A DNA stretch of 64,000 nucleotides from DATLHO01 sp035539855 (GTDB taxonomy: Bacteria > Bacteroidota > Ignavibacteria > OLB7). Below the pieces are notes generated by a model. That model made no database searches, was not told the origin of the DNA, and was given only the letters and a program-made list of their open reading frames with translations. How positions within the stretch are numbered: position 1 is the first letter of the stretch; each line of letters opens with the position of its first letter. The position numbers and the translations under genes were made by a program. Location: NCBI GenBank assembly GCA_035539855.1, contig DATLHO010000017.1, positions 1-64,000 of the forward strand, in the 5' to 3' direction. Positions 9,664 through 17,646 of this stretch are shown here, one piece after another.

Positions 9664-10167
9664 CTAGTTGATCTCGGTGCCGTTGGCGCAGATGAACTCG
9701 AGTTCGACGTCATCGACGACGACGTTGCCGTCGGCATCGACCTCGAAGGTGAACGTGAACTTGACGCGCGCGGTGCAATCATGGCCATCGGCGCCGGTGC
9801 CGATCAGCTTGTGGTAGACGCTCTGCTGGATCGAGAACGGATACGGCTCGTTCACCGTCAACGTCTGCGAGAACTTGCTGGTCTCGCTGCCAACGTAGTT
9901 CGTGCCGTTCGAGCCGGTGCCCTTGACCGACGAGACGGCCGAGTTCTGAGAGATCGTCATCGACCCGTCGGCGTTGTTCTTGATCTTGAACGTGAAGTGG
10001 ATCGTGCCCGTGATGTTCACCCACTCGTCGCAGCACGGGTTGTAGTACGAGTTGTTCTCGAAGTCAAATTTCTCAGTCAGCGCGCCGTTGCCCTGCGCGA
10101 ACGCGCTCGAGGCGATGAACATGAGCGCGAGGGTCGCGACGGCGGTGAGGATTGAACGCTGCTTCAT
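9664..10167 (-). CDS. Secreted hypothetical protein
   Basis: A protein of 167 residues that I do not recognise. Residues 1-25 form a classic signal peptide (MKQRSILTAVATLALMFIAS, then SAFAQ). The mature part is Thr/Asn-rich with alternating hydrophobic residues, suggesting a small beta-sandwich. It has a CC pair (NPCCDEW) and two further cysteines (HDCTAR, FICANG) that could form disulfides in the periplasm or outside the cell. No sorting domain and no lipobox are present. A hairpin lies 30 nt downstream and a 243-bp gap separates it from the divergent gene at 10411, so it is probably monocistronic. Confidence 0.75.
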   Translation of the reverse strand: MKQRSILTAVATLALMFIASSAFAQGNGALTEKFDFENNSYYNPCCDEWVNITGTIHFTFKIKNNADGSMTISQNSAVSSVKGTGSNGTNYVGSETSKFSQTLTVNEPYPFSIQQSVYHKLIGTGADGHDCTARVKFTFTFEVDADGNVVVDDVELEFICANGTEIN

Positions 10168-10410
10168 TCTGATGCCCTGTTGAAATGATGAGGTCCATGA
10201 TCACACGCACGGCAGGTGATGCCACGCCGATGCGATCGTTTGCGATGCGCGCGGGAAATGGAATGCGTTCGGGGGGTCTGTAGGAGGGGGGACCGAAAAT
10301 ACACATCGATACGTTCAAAGCAAGAGGCAGGCGGAGAGCGGAGATATGTGGTCGTAGCCGACGGCGAGTTCCTGCGCTATCTTGAGCGGATCGAACACGT
10401 CAGGACTCTC

Positions 10411-10881
10411 ATGCGCATCCTTCTCGCTCTCGTATTCCTCCTTCCCATTGTCGCCGCCGCCCAGACCGGCGTCGAGCAGCGCATCGTGCCTGTGGAGGGC
10501 ACGATCCGCGTCGGCATCGATCGCGACGCGCTCGACTCGATCTACATCGACGGCGGCTCGCGCGGCTGCACGACGTGTCGCTTCGACGCGTCGGAGCTCG
10601 CTGCCTACGACGACGGGTGGAATGCCTTCCTCAACCAGTTGATGTCGGCGATGCTCGAAAAGGATGTCAGCTTCTCCGAGCTCGTCGTGCGCGCCTACTT
10701 CGGAGCCGACGGACGCATCGACTACCTGCTCTTTCACGTCGGCGGAAGCGACGACAACACCAACCGTTTCATCGCCGCCGCCGAGAAAGTGCGCTCGACC
10801 TTCCGCTTCACGCCCGCCGCCAGCGGTCCCTTCAAGCAGAGCGCGACGATCAGGATTGGCGCGCCGTCGTTCGCGGAGTAA
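10411..10881 (+). CDS. Secreted hypothetical protein, TonB-C-like fold possible
   Basis: A protein of 156 residues starting at ATG 10411, chosen because it opens with a clean signal peptide (MRILLALVFLLPIVAAAQ); upstream in-frame ATGs would place the signal peptide internally. It contains a CTTC motif (residues about 52-55, GCTTCRF) that may bind metal or form a disulfide. A segment SFSELVVRAYFGADGRIDYLLFHV is followed by ...STFRFTPAASGPFKQSATIRI. That segment order resembles TonB C-terminal/energy-transducer-like domains (input, product, ratio, then FTPA), but the similarity is weak and I infer no function. It converges on the hydrolase gene at 10939. Confidence 0.7.
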   Translation: MRILLALVFLLPIVAAAQTGVEQRIVPVEGTIRVGIDRDALDSIYIDGGSRGCTTCRFDASELAAYDDGWNAFLNQLMSAMLEKDVSFSELVVRAYFGADGRIDYLLFHVGGSDDNTNRFIAAAEKVRSTFRFTPAASGPFKQSATIRIGAPSFAE

Positions 10882-10907
10882 TCGTCGAGGAGACCGGCGC
10901 ACACGAC

Positions 10908-10923
10908 GCATCGCCGGCGATGC
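10908..10923. repeat. 16-bp perfect palindrome between convergent genes
   Basis: GCATCGCCGGCGATGC lies between two convergent stops (10881 and 10939). It could serve as a 3' end structure for either transcript. No loop or T-run is present, so the role is unclear. Confidence 0.35.
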
Positions 10924-10938
10924 ATCGCGGCGCTGTCG

Positions 10939-12903
10939 TCATCGCGTGAACATTCGCACGACGGTCGCCTGCGGCGTCCGCACGCGCAGCGCGTAGGCGC
11001 CCGCGGGCAGCTCGTCCGCATCGAAGCGGAGCGAGCGCGGGCCGGACTCGAGCGTGCCGTCGAAGAGAACGATCCGCACGCGGCCGAGCATGTCGACGAT
11101 GTCGATCGCCGCGTGCGTGGTGGCGGCAACTGAGAGCTCGACCGGCACGGCGCCTCGCGCGGGAATCGGGGCGAGTCCCGCGATCGTCACGCTCGACGAC
11201 TCCCGCCCTCCAGCAACTCCATCACGTTCCGCACTCTCGTCGCCGATGCGCGATGTGCCCGCCACTCGCAGCAGTACGCGCGCCACGATGCCGTCCCCCA
11301 TGTAGAGCCGGTTCGTCGCGACGAGCGTGTCGTCGCCTTCATAGAGCGGAGCGCTCACATTGAGATTGCGTTCGTACTGCGGATAGTTCGACGACGTCAC
11401 GATGATCCGCAGCCGATGCCCCGCCCGCCACGTCATCGCCATTGTCTGAAGTTGCACCGTGACGCGCTCGAGCGCCCCAGGCGTCATCGCCGCGGTATCG
11501 CGCGGCGTCAGGCCGTTGCGGAAGCGGAGCCGGTGGATGCCCTGCGTCAGCAGCACCGATCGCCCGTCGGGAAGGACATCGCACAGGCGGATCGCGATGT
11601 CGCTGTCCTCGCGATCGCTCGAGACCGTCAGCTCGACGGCGATGTCGCCGACGGTCTCGAGATCGCGCTCGAGCGGCGCCGTCGTGAACGTCAACGCGTC
11701 GGTGCGGCTCTCGACGACCTCGCGCTGATCCTGCGGTCCGCTGACGACGCCCGCCGTGAACGGAGCGAGCCGCGCGCCGCCGAACGTCGGCGATGGATCG
11801 CGCGGATCGTATCGAATGGTCGACGCGGTTCCAGCCACCGGAGCAGTCGTCTCGAGCGTGCCGTAGGGGTGCAGGTGCAGACTCGTCGTCGTCGTCGCGG
11901 CGATGAGGCGCGCCCAGTCGTTGGTCGCGCGCCATTCGTCGGTTCCCATCTGGTAGTACCGCACGGCCGGCAGCGCATCGTAGCCGTTGTCGAGCTCGCG
12001 CAGCATGCGATCGAAGAACATGAGCGCGAGGCTGTCGGCGGCTCCCGCCGCGTTGGGGTAGGAGAGGATTCCCTGGTCGACGCGGCCGACGCGCTCGTGC
12101 ATCCACGGTCCCATCAGGAGCTTGTGCCGCAGACGCACCGCCGCGCTGCTCGACGTTCGCAGGTCGGCGAACGCGCGCATGACGTCGTCGGGATAGTGAT
12201 CGTACCAGCCTCCGATCAGAAGCATCGGGACGTTGATCTCCTCCGCGACGTCGCTGTTGCGCTCGGCGATCGCCCAGGCCGCATCGTTCGTCGGTCGCGA
12301 CAGGATCAGCGCCGGTGAGGCGAGGCCGAGCGCGCCGAGCGATTCGACGTGCTCGCGGCGGTACTCACCGCCATAGTAGAAGTCGGTGTACTTCGTCTTG
12401 AAGTCCTTGACCAGCGGCACCGCGCAGACCAGGTGCGGCGGCGCGTGGCGTGCAGTCTGGAATTGAATGAGTCCGAGCGCCGACGGACCCCACGTGCCGA
12501 CGCGGCCGTTCGACCACGGCTGCGCGGCGATCCACGCGACCGCGTCGTAGCCGTCGAGTCCGCGATCGTAGCCGCTCGTCGCGGCGTCGCGCGAGCCGTG
12601 GAAGCCGCGCCAGTCGAGGACGACAAGATTGTAGTGCGCGCTGTCCCACGGAATCGGGCGACCTCCCGCCTCCGGCGGTATGCTCACGCCGATGCGATAG
12701 GCGTTCTTGTTGTACGGCGTCTGCACGAGGATCGTCGGCCGCGCGACGGTCGTGTCGCTCGAGTACAGGTCGGCCGCGAGCACCTGCCCGTCCCGCGTCG
12801 GGATGGACACTTCACGATAGCGCTCCTGTGCCCCCACGGGAGCGATGGCGACGAGAAATGCGGCGACGCGGCAGATGATGTCGAAGCGGTACGATCGAAG
12901 CAC
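10939..12903 (-). CDS. CocE/NonD-type S15 hydrolase with C-terminal sorting-like domain
   Basis: 654 residues with a signal peptide (1-26, ...APVGAQE). The alpha/beta-hydrolase core follows the X-Pro dipeptidyl-peptidase S15/CocE family: oxyanion and strand region TPYNKNAY, VLDWRGFHGS and DGYDAVAWIAAQPWSNGRVGTWG. The nucleophile elbow is G-T-W-G-P-S-A-L-G with Ser141, where most CocE relatives have G-x-S-x-G-G. Asp235 (GGWYDHYPDD) and His269 (GPWMHER) complete the triad. Residues about 390-570 are the jelly-roll X-Pro peptidase C-terminal domain (DIAVELTVSSDREDSDIAIR, GHRLRIIVTSSNYPQYERN). The last roughly 85 residues (APIPARGAVPVEL..., DMLGRV, LPAGAYALRV) look like a type IX sorting domain. 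A secreted peptidase or acyl-ester hydrolase is likely; the substrate is unknown. Confidence 0.85.
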   Translation of the reverse strand: MLRSYRFDIICRVAAFLVAIAPVGAQERYREVSIPTRDGQVLAADLYSSDTTVARPTILVQTPYNKNAYRIGVSIPPEAGGRPIPWDSAHYNLVVLDWRGFHGSRDAATSGYDRGLDGYDAVAWIAAQPWSNGRVGTWGPSALGLIQFQTARHAPPHLVCAVPLVKDFKTKYTDFYYGGEYRREHVESLGALGLASPALILSRPTNDAAWAIAERNSDVAEEINVPMLLIGGWYDHYPDDVMRAFADLRTSSSAAVRLRHKLLMGPWMHERVGRVDQGILSYPNAAGAADSLALMFFDRMLRELDNGYDALPAVRYYQMGTDEWRATNDWARLIAATTTTSLHLHPYGTLETTAPVAGTASTIRYDPRDPSPTFGGARLAPFTAGVVSGPQDQREVVESRTDALTFTTAPLERDLETVGDIAVELTVSSDREDSDIAIRLCDVLPDGRSVLLTQGIHRLRFRNGLTPRDTAAMTPGALERVTVQLQTMAMTWRAGHRLRIIVTSSNYPQYERNLNVSAPLYEGDDTLVATNRLYMGDGIVARVLLRVAGTSRIGDESAERDGVAGGRESSSVTIAGLAPIPARGAVPVELSVAATTHAAIDIVDMLGRVRIVLFDGTLESGPRSLRFDADELPAGAYALRVRTPQATVVRMFTR

Positions 12904-13013
12904 GATGAGACCTCGAGTGTGGATTGGAAAAGTACGGCGTCATTGCGCCGGGGCGACATCGAGCGCACGATCCTATCTTGTCCCAACACCCATTCCGAGC
13001 GAGTCACACCCTG

Positions 13014-15845
13014 ATGTCCCTCTCCCCGACCACCGCACTGTCGCTCGTCATCGTTCTGATCGTCACCGCCGGCTCCTCGGCGTCGGCGCAGCTCGTCAAT
13101 CTGAAGCTTCCGGCGACGCCGCTGCGGGCCCAGTTCCTCGACGCCACGACCGGCTACATCCTGACGCTGGCAAGCCAGTGCGGCATGTCGGTCGAAAAGC
13201 GTCTTCTGTACCGAACGACCGACGGCGGCAACTCGTGGGAGAATCTCAGCGGATGCGATTCCAATCGGATGCGCCGGATACGTGAGTTCCAGATGCTGGA
13301 CACCCTGCGCGGCTTCGCATCGATCGATCCGAGAACCGGCAGCAGGATCTGGTTCGTCCGAACCATTGACGGCGGCAGGTCATGGATCGACGTCGACACC
13401 AACGGCACGTCCTTCCACTTCCTCGACTCGCTCGAAGGGTTCAGGCACGCCTACAAGTCATTCAATGAACCGCGTCTGATGCTCACGACGAATGCCGGAA
13501 GCACGTGGGCGGTCGCGGATACGACGATCGTGAACAGTTGGGCGTTGCAGTTCCCGACGCCGAATGTCGGATATGGTCTGATCTGGGGACGCGCGACTCG
13601 CGGCGATCACGGAGCCCGGCTCGCGCGGACGACCGACAGAGGGCGATCGTGGAAGGCTCTTTCGCTCGCGCAGTTCTCGAAGGGCGACACGACGGCGCAG
13701 TCGGATTTCACGCTCTACCGGCCCACGTTCCCGAGCGCGGCGATCGGCTACGGATTCAGCCAGGGCTCGATCTTTCGAACGATGGACTCGGGCACGACGT
13801 GGACGAAGCTTGGCAGGTCGTGGGAAAGCGCAATCGACGCGAAGATGCCGATCGAGTATCGACATCTGCACTTCATCGACGACACCACGGGCTACCTCGC
13901 CGGTGTCTGCTACGACTTTGGCGATGACATGTCGCTCGGCAAGACGTTTGTCGTGCGAACGAACGATGGAGGTGCGAGCTGGACGGCGCTGCGCCACAAC
14001 GGCAAGCGCAACATGCCGGATGTCTATCAGGCTACGATTCATGCTCCGGTGCCTGGTGTTGCGTACATCAGAACCGACGAGGTCGCAGGGCGCAATCGCC
14101 TCTACAAAAGTGAGTGCGTCGAAGCCGTGTCGGGTTTCATGACGGCCGGACCGCTCCTCTTCAAGGAGGGTGACTCCGCAACGATCGTCGCGCGCGAAGG
14201 CTCGACGTACGAGTGGACGACGGGCGAGACGACGCGCGCGATCAAGGTGCGCTACAGCGGTCGCTACGGCGTCCGGATCATGCTCCCGAATCACTGCGCG
14301 ATCTATGACACGATGATCGTCACGGTCGCGCCGATGGTGCGCGCGACTGGGCTTGTACAGCGCGAGTGCACCATGGATTGTGCCGGCGCAACGGTGAATC
14401 CTGCGGTCGCACGCGCCGCCATCAACGGTTTCTGCGACGACCGCGTTACGGTCCGACAGTACCTGCTGCCGTCGCTGCAGGAAGCCCTGCTCAGTGAAGT
14501 GACGGGATGGAAGGATCCGAGCGTGCGCGGCAGCGCGATCGACGACAGCCGCGCGACCTACATGCTCGTGCAGATCGACACGTTCACGGCGCGGCTCGTC
14601 AAGCTGGCTCCGACGGTGAGCGTCGCGTGGTCGGAAGAGTTTGTGATGATGCCGCTCGCCGGAAGCTATTTCCTCGAGCTCGATCACGCGAACCGTCCGG
14701 TCGTCGCATTGTCGCAATGGAGCCCGCAGCACCAGGCGTACTCCTCCACCGTGGTGCGCTTCACGGCGGATGGCGCCGTGGACTATCGCCACGCCTACCA
14801 GCACGAGGTCCTCTCGACGGTTCTGCCCGCTGCTCTTCTCATCGCCGATGACAATGCTGTGCTCGTTCCCGTGACCATGTCGGGCGACGTCTTTATCCTC
14901 GAATATGCGCCGGACGGCACGCCGGTCGCGCCGCGCAGATACAGCTACTCCGACAAGAGCTTCGATATCGCGACCGGGCTGTCGCTGGCTCCCAACGGCG
15001 ACGCGATCATCACCGCGATGTCGTATACCGACCGCGACTCGTTTGCCGTGGTGGCCGCGATTCGACGCGATGGAAGCGTCCGCTGGCAGAGCGCCGAGCG
15101 CGTCGCGCGCTTTTCGTCCAGCCGGCCACATGCAACGGGACTCGCCGATGGCGGGGCGATCGTTGTCATGCACGGCTCGAAGTACTCACCGGATACGCTC
15201 ACGCCCTCCGTCACGCGCGTGGCCGTTGACGGCGGCGTCATCTGGCGCCGGCGCCTGGCGTCCGACACGTCGGATTATCAGGCACTGCGTCACCTCGATC
15301 GTGTGAGCGCATCGTATGTCGATGAGGGCGGGAACACCTACGTGAGCGGTGCAGCGCCTCCCTACGCGTACTGGACGATGCAATTCGACGCGGACGGAAA
15401 CAAGCGATGGGAGATCCTCACCGATCTTGAGGGCACTCCACAGAAGATCGTGCCCGATGCCAACGGCGCGCTGTACATCGCCGTCGAGCGCGGCGTGCTA
15501 TCCGGCTGCATGCTCCAGCGCCTCGAGCAGGCGGAGTATGTCTCGACGGTGAGACCGGAGTGGGAGGCCTCGCCCGAGTCGCCGACGCTTCGGGTCCATC
15601 CGATACCCGCGACCGATCTGTTGTCCCTGCACTTCCTGATGCTCGAAGCAGGCGAGGTCGCGATCAGCCTCTTCGATGCAGGCGGAAGGCGGGTCATCCA
15701 GCTTGCACCGCGCCTGCAGGCAGCAGGAGACGCGCGCAGGGACATCAGCACTCGCGAACTGACCTCGGGTGTGTACCTCGTTCGCGTCGAAGCTGGCCAG
15801 GTCGTTCATACGGCGCCGGTCGTGGTCTCTCGGGACAGCAGATAG
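13014..15845 (+). CDS. Large secreted sorting-domain protein with Ycf48/BNR-like propeller
   Basis: 943 residues from ATG 13014, the start that begins a signal peptide (MSLSPTTALSLVIVLIVTAG, then SSASAQ); the frame upstream to 12924 has no signal features. Residues about 25-360 carry BNR/Ycf48-type blades (RTTDGGNSWENL, RTIDGGRSW, TTNAGSTWA, RTTDRGRSWKAL, RTMDSGTTWTKL, RTNDGGASWTAL). At about 390-440 is an Ig-like YEWTTGETTRAIKVRYSGRYG segment common in surface proteins of this group. A second, less regular propeller (VVRFTADGAVDYRHAYQHE, RRDGSVRWQS, QFDADGNKRWEI) fills 500-850. The C-terminus (VHPIPATDLLSLHF, LFDAGGRR, LTSGVYLVRVEAG) is a type IX sorting domain. The role is probably cell-surface binding or adhesion; it is unassigned. 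Confidence 0.8.
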   Translation: MSLSPTTALSLVIVLIVTAGSSASAQLVNLKLPATPLRAQFLDATTGYILTLASQCGMSVEKRLLYRTTDGGNSWENLSGCDSNRMRRIREFQMLDTLRGFASIDPRTGSRIWFVRTIDGGRSWIDVDTNGTSFHFLDSLEGFRHAYKSFNEPRLMLTTNAGSTWAVADTTIVNSWALQFPTPNVGYGLIWGRATRGDHGARLARTTDRGRSWKALSLAQFSKGDTTAQSDFTLYRPTFPSAAIGYGFSQGSIFRTMDSGTTWTKLGRSWESAIDAKMPIEYRHLHFIDDTTGYLAGVCYDFGDDMSLGKTFVVRTNDGGASWTALRHNGKRNMPDVYQATIHAPVPGVAYIRTDEVAGRNRLYKSECVEAVSGFMTAGPLLFKEGDSATIVAREGSTYEWTTGETTRAIKVRYSGRYGVRIMLPNHCAIYDTMIVTVAPMVRATGLVQRECTMDCAGATVNPAVARAAINGFCDDRVTVRQYLLPSLQEALLSEVTGWKDPSVRGSAIDDSRATYMLVQIDTFTARLVKLAPTVSVAWSEEFVMMPLAGSYFLELDHANRPVVALSQWSPQHQAYSSTVVRFTADGAVDYRHAYQHEVLSTVLPAALLIADDNAVLVPVTMSGDVFILEYAPDGTPVAPRRYSYSDKSFDIATGLSLAPNGDAIITAMSYTDRDSFAVVAAIRRDGSVRWQSAERVARFSSSRPHATGLADGGAIVVMHGSKYSPDTLTPSVTRVAVDGGVIWRRRLASDTSDYQALRHLDRVSASYVDEGGNTYVSGAAPPYAYWTMQFDADGNKRWEILTDLEGTPQKIVPDANGALYIAVERGVLSGCMLQRLEQAEYVSTVRPEWEASPESPTLRVHPIPATDLLSLHFLMLEAGEVAISLFDAGGRRVIQLAPRLQAAGDARRDISTRELTSGVYLVRVEAGQVVHTAPVVVSRDSR

Positions 15846-15921
15846 ACCGTCGTGACCCATGGTCACAGGGTCGCCCTCGCCGGCCCATCGGTCGACTCCT
15901 CTTTTCATCCGACGCTCCGCA

Positions 15922-16458
15922 ATGAAACCAACGCGCGCCGATCTCCTCGCCGCCGCCGACAAGCTCGTCGACGACGTCATCGCCGACGACCTGCGCGTGC
16001 TCTTCTGCGGCATCAATCCCGGACTCTACACCGCGGCGGTGGGCCATCACTTCGCCCGTCCCGGCAATCGATTCTGGCCGACGCTGCATGCGGCAGGGTT
16101 CACGCCGCGGTTGTTCGCGCCGGACGAGGAGCGAGAGCTGCTCGCGCTGGGCTACGGCATCACCAACGTGGTCGCGCGCGCATCCGCGGCGGCCGACGAA
16201 CTCTCGATCGCGGAACTGCGCTCCGGCGGCGCAGCGCTCGCGGCGAAGGTAGTGCGATTCCGTCCGTCGGTGCTCGCGGTGCTCGGCGTCGGCGCCTACC
16301 GCACGGCATTCGAGCGTCCGCGGGCACAGCTCGGCGAGCAGCCCGAGCGCATCGGCGGGACGCGCCTGTGGGTGCTGCCGAATCCGAGCGGACTCAACGC
16401 GCACTATCAGAAGGATGCGCTGGCCGAGCTCTTCCGGGAGCTGCGCGCGTCGGTTTAG
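15922..16458 (+). CDS. mug: G/U mismatch-specific DNA glycosylase (Mug family)
   Basis: 178 residues from ATG 15922; the family is about 170 residues and the frame before this ATG has no homologous residues. The two active-site signatures of the Mug/TDG uracil-DNA glycosylase family are present: GINPG at residues 30-34, with Asn32 in the water-activating position, and NPSGLN at 154-159, the intercalation loop. FARPGNRFWPTLHAAGFTP lies between them. It would excise uracil or thymine opposite guanine after deamination, in the cytoplasm. It starts 76 nt after a sorting-domain gene and is probably transcribed alone. Confidence 0.92.
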   Translation: MKPTRADLLAAADKLVDDVIADDLRVLFCGINPGLYTAAVGHHFARPGNRFWPTLHAAGFTPRLFAPDEERELLALGYGITNVVARASAAADELSIAELRSGGAALAAKVVRFRPSVLAVLGVGAYRTAFERPRAQLGEQPERIGGTRLWVLPNPSGLNAHYQKDALAELFRELRASV

Positions 16459-16654
16459 AGCCGCCCGCGGTGTGTTGGTTCCGCGACCCCGGCGATGAGG
16501 CTACGTTAGCCGCCGCCGCGGTGTCCGATGTCGTGCGAAGCTCGGACGCTACGCTGATATCACGGTGACATGGGCGCGCCGGCCGGCGGACATCTTTGTC
16601 GCCGGATTCGCGATCGAACGGTCGCGTCCCGTTCACACTCACCGGATTGATGTC

Positions 16655-17434
16655 ATGAACACCTTCCGCTCCCTCTCCGCACTCGCCCTCGCCGCTACGA
16701 TCGGGCTCGCATCCTGCGACCTCCACGTTCCGACCTCGCTGGCCGTGAACCCGTTCGCGAAGACCACGCATCGCTCGATCCAGGAGTTCGTCGACGCCCA
16801 GGGAACGTACTGCTTCCCCGACGGTGCGGGCGGCTGCGTCCTGTTCGTTCCGCCGGTCGAGAACTACATCGGCTGGGGATCGCCGTCGCAGGACCGCAGC
16901 GTCTCGATGGACTACGCGGGCGTGGCCAACCGCCACATCGTCTCGGCCTCCGGCGGGACGGTGGACCTCGGCACGTCGTACGCCGGATCGATCACCGAGA
17001 AGACGCTCGACGACGGCCGCGCGCTGGTCTCCGTCGACCTCAAGACGAAGAACGCGCTGACGTACGCCGTCGCGCCGATCGACGAGTTCGCCGACGGCAC
17101 GCTGCTGTTCGGTAATCGCGCGCCCGCGGTGGCCGCCGGTGCGACGCCCGCGATGGGTGATTGCCACCTGACGTTCGACTTCATCCTCGCGCATCCGGGC
17201 GACCCGCTGCCGGACATGCTGCAGATCCTCGCGTTCCCGACGACGGGTCAGGAGGTGCGGCGACTGACGTTCGAGGGCTCCGCGAAGGGACCGCTGCATG
17301 CGGCATTCGGCGTCGTCGAAGGAACCGCCGGCCGTCTGCAGGTGACGCAGATCGGCAACTTCCAGTCGAAGTCGAAGTCGCCGACGTGGGATGGCTTCCC
17401 CGCGGAGCACGTCAACATCACCGTCGGCAATTGA
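16655..17434 (+). CDS. Putative lipoprotein, unknown function
   Basis: 259 residues from ATG 16655, which begins a lipoprotein signal peptide (MNTFRSLSALALAATIGLAS followed by Cys21; lipobox L-A-S-C). The mature protein shows no recognised domain. It has beta-rich segments (HIVSASGGTVDLGTSY, CHLTFDFILAHPGDPLPDML) and ends ...GFPAEHVNITVGN without a sorting domain. Membrane anchoring through Cys21 is expected. An earlier ATG at 16565 is in frame but would bury the signal peptide. A strong hairpin follows 20 nt after the stop. Confidence 0.78.
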   Translation: MNTFRSLSALALAATIGLASCDLHVPTSLAVNPFAKTTHRSIQEFVDAQGTYCFPDGAGGCVLFVPPVENYIGWGSPSQDRSVSMDYAGVANRHIVSASGGTVDLGTSYAGSITEKTLDDGRALVSVDLKTKNALTYAVAPIDEFADGTLLFGNRAPAVAAGATPAMGDCHLTFDFILAHPGDPLPDMLQILAFPTTGQEVRRLTFEGSAKGPLHAAFGVVEGTAGRLQVTQIGNFQSKSKSPTWDGFPAEHVNITVGN

Positions 17435-17454
17435 TCGACGTCGTGATGGGATCG

Positions 17455-17489
17455 GAAGAGGGACCGCCGGTGATCGGCGGTCCCTCTTC
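17455..17489 (+). terminator. Intrinsic-terminator-like hairpin
   Basis: A perfect 15-bp stem, GAAGAGGGACCGCCG (17455-17469) with its complement (17475-17489), has the 5-nt loop GTGAT. It starts 20 nt after the lipoprotein stop. The sequence after the stem is GTCGTAGC, so it lacks a T-run. Confidence 0.6.
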
Positions 17490-17646
17490 GTCGTAGCGGA
17501 ACCACCGCTCGCTCAGCGCGTCCCAACACCGCGGACGACATGCTCGCCACCGTCGAAACACCGAATCCCTATTTTCCGTCCGCCTCCCGTTTCGATCTCG
17601 TTGCCGATTTCGCCACGAGCACGACACCGTGCACCAGACCAATCGC

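Noticed and set aside
4689..10155. Long plus-strand frames opposite the DUF4062-NTPase-TPR genes (for example 4689-6173, 6277-8328, 8440-10155)
   Set aside because: They are Arg/Ala/Asp-rich translations of the antisense strand of strong genes with high third-position GC, lack domains and start signals, and are expected in DNA of this composition.
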